Assembly (NCBI GenBank): GCA_017994695.1
Contig: JAGOKF010000003.1
Location: 1 to 64,000 of the forward strand
Length of the DNA: 64,000 nucleotides
From: Myxococcota bacterium
Lineage (GTDB): Bacteria; Myxococcota_A; UBA9042; DTJE01
Direction: 5' to 3'
Below are positions 28,709 to 35,399 of this stretch, one piece after another. Both the position numbers and the translations under genes were made by a program. Under the pieces are notes generated by a model. The model saw only the letters and a program-made list of their open reading frames with translations, was not told where the DNA came from and did no database searches. Each line of letters begins with the position of its first letter. Positions within the stretch are counted from its first letter, which is position 1.

Positions 28709-29086
28709 TCAGAGAAATTCCTGGAGCAGGCGCAACACCTTGGGAGGGTCGCTGAAGGTCCGGGCCAGCGTCTCGGCCTTCTCCCGGAGCGGCCGGATCT
28801 GTTCCAGGGACCGGCGCTGGAAGGCCTCCCGATCGGCCGGGGACATGCGCTGCATCACCCGGACGCCCAGGGCCTTCACCTCCAGCATCCGATCCCGGTG
28901 GTCCACCAGGTACCGATCCAGGGCCGCGACCGCTGCGTCGGTGTTCCCGGCGTTCTGCTGCAGGATCTCGATGGCCTGGCCCAGGTGGAAGATGCTCTCC
29001 CCCTGCAGTTTTTCCACTTCCGATTGGCAGCCGATCAGCAGGAGGGGAAGCAGAAGCGGTGCGAAAGGGGGGACTTGAACCCCCAC
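28709..29086 (-). CDS. Small helical lipoprotein whose frame begins inside tRNA-Leu
   Basis: The clearly coding part is about 105 residues: a lipobox LIGC directly after a hydrophobic run LLLPLLL, then a helical Gln/Leu/Arg-rich domain ending LLQEFL. No ATG, GTG or TTG lies between the tRNA-Leu 3' end (29060) and the lipobox. The possible starts are GTG at 29086, inside the T-arm (used here, 125 residues), TTG at 29128, which would add the positive residues RRK, or CTG at 29053. Further upstream the frame simply reads the tRNA. The family is unknown. Its start is the uncertain point, not its existence. Confidence 0.6.
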   Translation of the reverse strand: MGVQVPPFAPLLLPLLLIGCQSEVEKLQGESIFHLGQAIEILQQNAGNTDAAVAALDRYLVDHRDRMLEVKALGVRVMQRMSPADREAFQRRSLEQIRPLREKAETLARTFSDPPKVLRLLQEFL

Positions 29087-29143
29087 AGGCTTGCGCCTAC
29101 TAGAACCTGAATCTAGCGCGTCTGCCAATTCCGCCACTTTCGC
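29060..29143 (-). tRNA. tRNA-Leu (anticodon CAG)
   Basis: The minus strand has acceptor GCGAAAG/CTTTCGC, anticodon stem CTAGA/TCTAG around TTCAGGT (anticodon CAG), a long variable arm (AGGC-GCAA-GCCT) and a T-arm with TTCAAGT. The discriminator is A and CCA is not encoded (ACCG). The lipoprotein frame follows without a gap. Confidence 0.95.
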
Positions 29144-29160
29144 GCGCCCAAGGCATGGGG

Positions 29161-29189
29161 AGGTTACCCTCCCTCGCTTCCCGTGTCAA
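29161..29189 (-). promoter_or_regulatory. Promoter of tRNA-Leu
   Basis: TTGACA (29184-29189) and TAACCT (29161-29166) on the minus strand are 17 bases apart and end 18 bases before the tRNA. The -10 box contains the stop codon of the adenosyltransferase gene. Confidence 0.7.
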
Positions 29190-29754
29190 GCCCTCCGGCG
29201 ATTCGCCAGGGACGCTCGGGGATCCCCTCGACCGCCAGGGCGAGGCGAGCCATCACGAAGAGGAGATCCGAGACCCGGTTCAGGTACCGGATCCGCACCG
29301 GGGAGGGACCGAACCGGTCCCCGAGGCGGACCACCCGCCGTTCGGCCCGCCGAACCACCGTCCGGGCGACGTGCAGTGCGGCCTCGGTCCGGCTGGCCCC
29401 GGGCATCAGGAAGTGCCTGGCCTCGGGGATCCGGGCCGACACGCGGTCGATCACCGCCTCCAGGGCCTCCACCTGGGCATCGGACACGCCGACGGGATGG
29501 GATCCTCCCGAGGCGAGGTCCGAGCACAGGCGCATCAGCCCGTCCTGGACCAGGTCCAGGGCATGCAGCAGCAGGTCCCGGTCCTCCTCCCCGGGGTCCC
29601 CGATTCCCAGCACCGCGGCCCGGGCCACGCCGATGCAGGCGTTGGCCTCGTCCACGGTCCCGTAGGCCTCGACCCGGGGATCGTCCTTGGACACCCGCCC
29701 CCCCGCCAGCAGCGAGGTCTCGCCCCCGTCCCCGCCCCGGGTGTAGATCTTCAC
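29164..29754 (-). CDS. ATP:cob(I)alamin adenosyltransferase, PduO type
   Basis: The 196-residue cytosolic enzyme adenosylates cob(I)alamin to coenzyme B12. The ATP-binding N-terminal pattern TRGGDGGETSLLAGGRV, the helix AYGTVDEANACIG and the C-terminal RYLNRVSDLLFVMAR are the PduO/MMAB hallmarks, and the length is normal. The GTG start overlaps the topA stop by four bases, so it is the last gene of the ccm-topA operon. A B12-dependent enzyme is not encoded nearby. Confidence 0.93.
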   Translation of the reverse strand: MKIYTRGGDGGETSLLAGGRVSKDDPRVEAYGTVDEANACIGVARAAVLGIGDPGEEDRDLLLHALDLVQDGLMRLCSDLASGGSHPVGVSDAQVEALEAVIDRVSARIPEARHFLMPGASRTEAALHVARTVVRRAERRVVRLGDRFGPSPVRIRYLNRVSDLLFVMARLALAVEGIPERPWRIAGGLDTGSEGG

Positions 29755-32069
29755 CGCGCCCCCTCCGCCGCCGCGCCCTGGGACCGCTCCCTCCGGGACC
29801 AGCCGCAGTTCTCCCGCAGGCACAGCACCGTCCGCCCCCCTCGGAAGGACCGGAGGAACACCGTCGGTGCGCCGCACTGGGGACAGGCCTCCCCCTGGGG
29901 CCGGTAGGAGGTCACGAACCGGCACTCGGGATACCGGTCGCACCCGAAGAACACCTTCCCCTTGCGGCTGCGCTTCTCCACCAGGTGGCCGGAGCAGCCC
30001 GCCACGGGGCACTGCTCGGCCATCGTGTACGCCCGCTTGTAGTCGCAGTCCGGATAGCCGGTGCAGGCCACGAAGCGCCCGAACCGGCCCGACCGCACCT
30101 GGAGATCCTTCCCGCACTTGGGGCACTGGCCGGGGCTCTCGACCTCCTTCGGGGCCACCTTCCCGTTTCCGTCCCGGACGAACTCCCGGGTGTTCCGGCA
30201 GGCGGGATAGCCGCTGCATCCCAGGAAGGTCCCGTTCTTGCCGAAGCGGATCAGCATCGGCTTGCCGCACCGGTCGCAGTCGATCCCCGCGGGGACCGCC
30301 TCGGCCTTCACGCTGCGCATCTCCCGGACCGCCCGCTTCAGCAGTTCCTCGAAGTCCGCCCAGAACTCCCGGAGGAGGGCCAGGTGGTCCATCTCCCCCT
30401 CCTCGATCCGGTCCAGGGACTCCTCCATCCGCGCGGTGAACTGGTAGTCCACGACCCCCGGGAAATGCTGGACCAGCAGGTCGGTCACCACCCGTCCCAG
30501 TTCCGTGGGACGCAGGCGGCCCTCGTGCTTCACCACGTATTCCTTGCCCTGGATCGCCGATACGATGGAGGCATAGGTGGACGGGCGCCCGATGCCCCGC
30601 TCCTCCAGTTCCCGGACCAGGGCCGCCTCGCTGAACCGGGGGGGCGGCTCGGTGAACCGCTGCTCGCCCCGGAGGTCCCGGAGCAGCAGGTCCTCCCCCT
30701 CCTGCAGGTCCGGGGGCAGCATCCCGACGACCCCTTCCTCCTCCTCCGAAGGCTCTGGCTCCTCCACGGCCGGCTCGTCCCGCTCCGGCTCCTTCTCGAA
30801 CCGCCAGGCCGCCAGGTACCCCTCGAACCGCAGCACCGACCCGGCCGCCCGGAATTCCGCCGGACCCGCCTCCACGTCCACCACCGTCTGGTCGTAGATC
30901 GCCGGGGTCATCTGGCTCGCCAGGGCCCGGGCCCAGATCAGCCCGTAGAGCCGCGCCTCGTCCCGATCCAGGAACCGCCGGACCTCCGAGGGCCTGCGGG
31001 CCACCGCCGTGGGCCGGATCGCCTCGTGGGCATCCTGGGCGCTCCTGCGGTTCCGGAACAGGTTGGCCCGGGCCGGCACGAAGGCGTCCCCGAAGGCCTC
31101 CCGGATGAAGTCCCGAAGGTCCTTCAAGGCCTCCTGGGACAGGCGCACCGAGTCGGTCCGCATGTAGGTGATCAGGCCGACCCGTCCCTCCTCCCCGAGT
31201 TCGACGCCCTCGTAGAGCCTCTGGGCGACCGCCATCGTGTGGGCCGGGGAGAACCGGAGCAGCCGGGAGGCGTCCTGCTGCAGGGTGCTGGTGATGTAGG
31301 GGGGCGGGGCGGCCCGCTTCCGGTCCTTGCGCTCGATGTGGGACACGACCCAGCGGGCCTGCCGGAGCCGCCCCATCAGGTCCTCGGCGGCAGCCTGTCC
31401 CGGGACGTCCGCCTTCTTCCCGTCGATCCGCCGCAGGACCGCGGAGAATCCCTGGGACTCCCGGGGAGGCGTCCGTCCGAGGTCCGCCGTCAGCACCCAG
31501 TACTCCCGGGGCACGAAGGCCTCGATCTCCCGCTCCCGGTCCACCACCAGGCGCACGGCGACCGACTGGACCCTTCCCGCCGAGAGCCCCCCCTGGACCT
31601 TCTTCCACAGGATCGGAGAGATCTGGTACCCCACCAGCCGATCCAGAATCCGCCGGGCCAGCTGGGAGTGGACCATCCGCTGGTCCACCTCCCGGGGGGA
31701 TTCCAGGGCCTTGCGGACCGCGTCCCGGGTGATCTCGTGGAAGAGCACCCGCACGACCCGGGGCGTGACCTTCCGCACCTCCTCGGCGATGTGGGCCGCG
31801 ATGGCCTCCCCCTCTCGGTCCGGGTCGGGGGCCAGGAAGACCGCCGGGGCCTGGGAGGCCTTCTTCCGCAGGTGGTCCAGGATGCGCTTCTTCCCCTTCA
31901 TCACCACGAAGCGGGGCTCGAAGTCCTTCTGGACGTCCACGCCCAGGCTCCCCTCCGGGAGGTCCTTCACGTGGCCCGCCGAGGCCTCGACATCGTATTC
32001 CCCCTGGAGGTACTTCTGGATGGTCGCCGCCTTGGCCGGCGACTCCACGACGATCAACGGCTTGCCCAC
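29751..32069 (-). CDS. topA: DNA topoisomerase I (type IA)
   Basis: The 772-residue enzyme relaxes negative supercoils. The Toprim domain is N-terminal (LIVVESPAKAATIQKYL; acidic DPDRE at 82-86). Catalytic Tyr302 lies in TYMRTDS. Four C-terminal zinc ribbons each have paired cysteines (CDRCGKP, CPKCGKD, CPVAGCSG, CPQCGAP), as in E. coli TopA with one extra. I chose the GTG at 32069, since GGGGGA lies correctly upstream and the family begins GKPLIVVESP. An acidic insertion (about 430-450) precedes the strand-passage region. It sits 52 bases after ccmD. Confidence 0.96.
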   Translation of the reverse strand: MGKPLIVVESPAKAATIQKYLQGEYDVEASAGHVKDLPEGSLGVDVQKDFEPRFVVMKGKKRILDHLRKKASQAPAVFLAPDPDREGEAIAAHIAEEVRKVTPRVVRVLFHEITRDAVRKALESPREVDQRMVHSQLARRILDRLVGYQISPILWKKVQGGLSAGRVQSVAVRLVVDREREIEAFVPREYWVLTADLGRTPPRESQGFSAVLRRIDGKKADVPGQAAAEDLMGRLRQARWVVSHIERKDRKRAAPPPYITSTLQQDASRLLRFSPAHTMAVAQRLYEGVELGEEGRVGLITYMRTDSVRLSQEALKDLRDFIREAFGDAFVPARANLFRNRRSAQDAHEAIRPTAVARRPSEVRRFLDRDEARLYGLIWARALASQMTPAIYDQTVVDVEAGPAEFRAAGSVLRFEGYLAAWRFEKEPERDEPAVEEPEPSEEEEGVVGMLPPDLQEGEDLLLRDLRGEQRFTEPPPRFSEAALVRELEERGIGRPSTYASIVSAIQGKEYVVKHEGRLRPTELGRVVTDLLVQHFPGVVDYQFTARMEESLDRIEEGEMDHLALLREFWADFEELLKRAVREMRSVKAEAVPAGIDCDRCGKPMLIRFGKNGTFLGCSGYPACRNTREFVRDGNGKVAPKEVESPGQCPKCGKDLQVRSGRFGRFVACTGYPDCDYKRAYTMAEQCPVAGCSGHLVEKRSRKGKVFFGCDRYPECRFVTSYRPQGEACPQCGAPTVFLRSFRGGRTVLCLRENCGWSRRERSQGAAAEGAR

Positions 32070-32121
32070 GAAATCCCCCTTCTTCGCCTTGCCGGCCCGT
32101 CCTCCCGACGCCTGGAACCCC

Positions 32122-32451
32122 TCACTGCCCCGACCTCGGCCGGTCCTGGATGTGCCGCTCCAACATCTCCCGCAACTGGACCAGTTCCCGGCGGTTGGCG
32201 GCATTCAGGCCCAACAGGCGCAGCACGAACAGGAACAGGAACAGCCACAGCGCCCCGTAGGCAGCCACCACGAAGACCTCGCCCGAGAGGGTCTCCCGGG
32301 CCTGACCCGGCTCGATGCCGGCCTTCCAGTCCCCGGTCCAGGCCGCCTGGGGGGCCTGCACGGCCGGGGGATTCTCCTGGGAGGCGCCCTCCCGCGCCAG
32401 GCCCAGCACCACCACGACCAGCGCCACCCCGATCCATCCCGTCCGTCCCAT
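32122..32451 (-). CDS. ccmD: CcmD-family protein with an extended periplasmic N-terminus
   Basis: The 109-residue protein has a signal-like first helix (about residues 7-24), about 40 residues of periplasmic linker, then the CcmD-like helix EVFVVAAYGALWLFLFLFVLR (62-82) and a charged cytoplasmic tail. E. coli CcmD is only about 69 residues and has one helix, so this is a long variant. An upstream ATG at 32466 overlaps the ccmC stop, but AGGAGG spacing favours 32451. It would help release CcmE from the CcmABC complex. Confidence 0.75.
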   Translation of the reverse strand: MGRTGWIGVALVVVVLGLAREGASQENPPAVQAPQAAWTGDWKAGIEPGQARETLSGEVFVVAAYGALWLFLFLFVLRLLGLNAANRRELVQLREMLERHIQDRPRSGQ

Positions 32452-32462
32452 CCTCCCCCTCC

Positions 32463-33158
32463 TCATCCCATCCGCCGGTCCGCTTCCAGGAACAGCCGAT
32501 CCACCTCCCGGCGCTGGCGCTCCAGGACCAGCCGCAGGATCACCAGCGCCCAGGCCGTCAACCCCACGGCCAGCACGCTGACCCCGAAGGCGAGCCGCAT
32601 CTCCGGCTGCTGGAGCCCTCCCTTGTACACCACCTGGGGATGGGCACCGCCCCACCGTTCCACCGCGTAGTGGATCAGGTAGATGGCCGGGAGACCCAGG
32701 ATCGCCAGGCCCGACCCGACCGCCCGGGCGAACCGGTCCTCCCCCGCGAAGGACCGGAGGGCAAGATACGCCAGGAAGAGCAGGAAGACCATCAGCGACA
32801 GCGTCAGGCGAGGCTCCCAGGTCCACCAGGTCCCCCAGGCCTTCCGGGCCCACAGGGGCCCGGTGACCAGCACCACGGCCCCCAGCATCACCCCGACCTC
32901 GGCGGTGGCCACCCCGATGGCATCGGCCCACTCGGCGACCCGGGGAGCCCCCCCCATCGACACCAGGTAGGCCAGCCCCGCCAGCCCGCAGACTCCGAAG
33001 GTGACCATCATGTGGATCGCCGACCCGACGTGGAAGTAGAAGATCTTCTGGGAGACCCCCAGCGTCGCCTCCAGGGGCGCCACGAAGAAGACCAGGTAGA
33101 GGGCCGCCATCACGGCCCCCATCGCCAGGATGGTCATTGCGTATCCCGTCCGGTCCAT
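32463..33158 (-). CDS. ccmC: CcmC haem handling protein
   Basis: The 231-residue inner-membrane protein with six helices carries the tryptophan-rich haem-binding loop WGTWWTWEPRLT (about residues 109-120, WGxxWxWD with Asp replaced by Glu). His residues flank it in loops (FYFHVGSA, and HYAVERW). It loads haem on CcmE. The same length is usual for the family. It lies between ccmB and ccmD. Confidence 0.95.
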   Translation of the reverse strand: MDRTGYAMTILAMGAVMAALYLVFFVAPLEATLGVSQKIFYFHVGSAIHMMVTFGVCGLAGLAYLVSMGGAPRVAEWADAIGVATAEVGVMLGAVVLVTGPLWARKAWGTWWTWEPRLTLSLMVFLLFLAYLALRSFAGEDRFARAVGSGLAILGLPAIYLIHYAVERWGGAHPQVVYKGGLQQPEMRLAFGVSVLAVGLTAWALVILRLVLERQRREVDRLFLEADRRMG

Positions 33159-33177
33159 GCCTCCCCCGTCCCGGCCC

Positions 33178-33855
33178 TCAGGCCCGGATCATCCGTCCGA
33201 AAAGCAGCACCGTCACGACGCCGAAGATCATGTCGAAGCCTACCAGGAACCTCAACCACCCTCCCGGTTCCTCGGCCACGGGAGCCCCGAGGGACAGGGC
33301 CGTGACCTTGACCCCCGCGATCAGCACCGGCACCAGCAGGGGATAGGTCACCAGGGGCAGCAGGACCTCCTTCATCCGGGAGTTCATCAGCATCGCCGAG
33401 AAGAGCGTGCCCACCAGGCCCAGGGCCAGGTTCCCCAGCAGCAGCGCCCCGAAGAAGGATGCGGGGTCCACTACCCGGAGGTCGAAGAACAGCACGATCA
33501 GTCCCAGGGTCGGGACCTGCATCAGCAGCGCGAAGGCCAGCTGGGCCGTCACCTTGGCCAGGAAGAGGACCTCGGGGGAGACCGGGGACAGCAGCAGGGC
33601 CCAGAGGCAGTCGTTCTCCCGCTCCCGGTCGAACAGGCGGTTCTGGCCCACCGTGGTGGCCAGCAGCACGGTCACCCAGATGATCCCCGGCCCGTAGTCC
33701 CGGGCCCTGGCGGGGTCGGACAGGAACGCGAAGGAGAAGATGACCACCAGCATCATCGCGAAGAGGCCGGTGGTGTAGAGCACGTCCCGGGTCCGGAACT
33801 CGACCCGCAGGTCCTTGCCGACCAGGGCACGGAAACTGCGCCACGCCGATCTCAT
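33178..33855 (-). CDS. ccmB: CcmB, membrane subunit of the haem-release ABC transporter
   Basis: The 225-residue protein has six predicted helices and the N-terminal CcmB pattern KDLRVEFRTRDVL plus FDRERENDCLWALLLSPV. It partners CcmA, whose stop it overlaps by four bases, to release holo-CcmE for haem transfer. Confidence 0.94.
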   Translation of the reverse strand: MRSAWRSFRALVGKDLRVEFRTRDVLYTTGLFAMMLVVIFSFAFLSDPARARDYGPGIIWVTVLLATTVGQNRLFDRERENDCLWALLLSPVSPEVLFLAKVTAQLAFALLMQVPTLGLIVLFFDLRVVDPASFFGALLLGNLALGLVGTLFSAMLMNSRMKEVLLPLVTYPLLVPVLIAGVKVTALSLGAPVAEEPGGWLRFLVGFDMIFGVVTVLLFGRMIRA

Positions 33856-34586
33856 GCCCCGCCCCCTTCCATCCGGGCGAAGGCCCTCGCCGCCCCGTCG
33901 GCCCCGGCGGGCAGGTCCGCCACCAGGCGGCCTCCCTCCATCACCAGGACCCGCGTGGCCGCCTCCTCCACCTCCGACGGATGGTGGGTGCTGAAGATCA
34001 CCAGCCGCCCCAGGCGACCCTGCCGGGCCAGCAGCGACAGCAGCCAGCGCCGGCCCCCTTCATCGAGCCCCGTCGTCGGCTCGTCCAGCAGCCAGACCCG
34101 GGCTCCCGAGACCAGCAGCCTGCCGATGGCGGCCCGCTGCTGCATCCCCCGGCTGAAGGTCCGGACCAGTCGGTCCCCCTCTCCCTCCAGTCCGATGTCC
34201 CGCAGGACCTCGACCGCCCTCTGTTCCGGGTCGGGAACCCCGTACAGGACCGCCGTGAAGGACAGGTTCTCCCGGGCCGTCAGGTCCGGGTAGACCAGCA
34301 GGTCATGGGGCAGGAACCCCGCCAGGCGGCGGAGATCCCCGCCCCGGACCTCTGATCCGGCCATTTCCATCGACACCCGGCCCCGGTCCGGCGCCCGGCG
34401 CCCTGCCAGCATGGCCAGCAGCGTGGTCTTGCCGGCGCCGTTCCGCCCCACCAGGGCCACCACCTCGCCGCCCCGGGCCTGGAATCCCACCTCCCGCAGC
34501 ACGTGGCGCCGCCCGATCACCCGGACCAGCCCCTCGCAACGGAGTTCCACCGGAGCCTCGCCCCGGTCCTCCCCCCCGACGGCCAC
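33852..34586 (-). CDS. ccmA: CcmA, ATPase of the CcmABCD complex
   Basis: The 244-residue ATPase has Walker A GRNGAGKTT (47-55), signature FSRGMQQR (144-151), Walker B VWLLDEPTTGLD (164-175) and H-loop STHH. The GMQQR variant is typical of CcmA. Its GTG start lies one base after the stop of the 229-residue protein gene. Confidence 0.92.
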   Translation of the reverse strand: MAVGGEDRGEAPVELRCEGLVRVIGRRHVLREVGFQARGGEVVALVGRNGAGKTTLLAMLAGRRAPDRGRVSMEMAGSEVRGGDLRRLAGFLPHDLLVYPDLTARENLSFTAVLYGVPDPEQRAVEVLRDIGLEGEGDRLVRTFSRGMQQRAAIGRLLVSGARVWLLDEPTTGLDEGGRRWLLSLLARQGRLGRLVIFSTHHPSEVEEAATRVLVMEGGRLVADLPAGADGAARAFARMEGGGA

Positions 34587-34587
34587 G

Positions 34588-35277
34588 TCAGTCCCTCCGG
34601 CGCAGGCCCAGGATCAGGGCGACCAGCCCGACGGCCCCCAGCAGGCCGGCCCCGGCCGACCGGTAGGTCTGCCGGACCTCGGGAAGCCTGCCCACCGCGA
34701 TCCGCAACACCTCCCCGGCATCCAGGGGGCCCGGGATGTCCTGGTAGCGCCATGCCCCGTCGCCCTCGTCCTCCTCCCGGAACGCGTAGGCGCGAAGCGG
34801 ACGGACATGGAGCGCGTGGGGGCCTCCCTGGTGAATCACCTGGACCCGGTCCAGTGGGGCCGTCACGGTCGTCCGAAGCACCAGCCGGGAGGTCGTCACG
34901 GGAATGCGCCAGGTCGCCTCCAGGCCGAACTCCCCCGAACCGTCGGGCTGCCCGGCCAGCCACAGGGCGCCCTCCCGGAACTCTGCCCGGGCACCGCCCC
35001 GGCCTCGGACCTGGATGCCCGACGGGTCCTCGCCGGCCGCCGGCCGGAGGATCGGCATCGGCCCTTCCTCGGGCAGCAGCAGCGGGAACTCCCGGGAACC
35101 GGCCCCCGGCCCCGGGAACCAGGCCTGGGCCACCTGGAGGGATCCCTCGGCCGGGGTCACCTCCACCAGCAGCACGCCCGCGGGCCGCCCGTCCCCGCCC
35201 CCGGGGAAGGCCGATGCCGCACGGGATCCCGCCAGGATCGGCACGGCCGCCAGGGCCAACGCCAGCCACCGTTTCAT
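34588..35277 (-). CDS. Unassigned periplasmic protein inside the ccm operon
   Basis: The 229-residue protein has a Sec signal (residues 1-23, ASA end), a predicted beta-rich periplasmic domain and a C-terminal membrane anchor (about 206-226) with an RRRD tail. There is no CxxC, so it is not CcmG or CcmH. It starts overlapping the 41-residue gene (ATGA) and ends one base before ccmA. The operon position and tail-anchored layout suggest a periplasmic helper in haem transfer, perhaps filling the place of the missing CcmH/CcmI. That is inference only. Confidence 0.8.
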   Translation of the reverse strand: MKRWLALALAAVPILAGSRAASAFPGGGDGRPAGVLLVEVTPAEGSLQVAQAWFPGPGAGSREFPLLLPEEGPMPILRPAAGEDPSGIQVRGRGGARAEFREGALWLAGQPDGSGEFGLEATWRIPVTTSRLVLRTTVTAPLDRVQVIHQGGPHALHVRPLRAYAFREEDEGDGAWRYQDIPGPLDAGEVLRIAVGRLPEVRQTYRSAGAGLLGAVGLVALILGLRRRD

Positions 35278-35399
35278 GCCTGCCCCCCAGGGCCCCGTCC
35301 TCCCGGACCCAGTTCCCCCAGGCCCCGCAGGAGGTCCCGGATCGCCAGGGTCAGCACCGCGGCCATCGACAGGGCGAAGAGGACATCCATCCCGGTCAT
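35274..35399 (-). CDS. 41-residue single-helix membrane protein in the ccm operon
   Basis: A short frame begins at an ATG that overlaps the ccmF stop (ATGA) and ends overlapping the next start (ATGA). Residues 5-21 are a membrane helix (DVLFALSMAAVLTLAIR), followed by a Gly/Pro/Arg-rich tail. Perfect coupling on both sides and a plausible membrane protein make it likely real despite its size. It may assist CcmF; CcmD-like micro-proteins are a precedent. Confidence 0.65.
   Translation of the reverse strand: MTGMDVLFALSMAAVLTLAIRDLLRGLGELGPGGRGPGGQA

Noticed and set aside
29087-29137. N-terminal extension MAELADALDSG of the small lipoprotein
   Set aside because: These residues are the literal translation of tRNA-Leu, a known source of false N-termini; the true start must be at or after the tRNA 3' half.
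29091-33305. Plus-strand open frame of 1,404 codons
   Set aside because: It lies antisense to the adenosyltransferase, topA and ccm genes, all of which have clear motifs.
34588-35277. CcmH or CcmG identity for the unassigned ccm-operon protein
   Set aside because: It lacks any CxxC motif and thioredoxin or CcmH helical signature.
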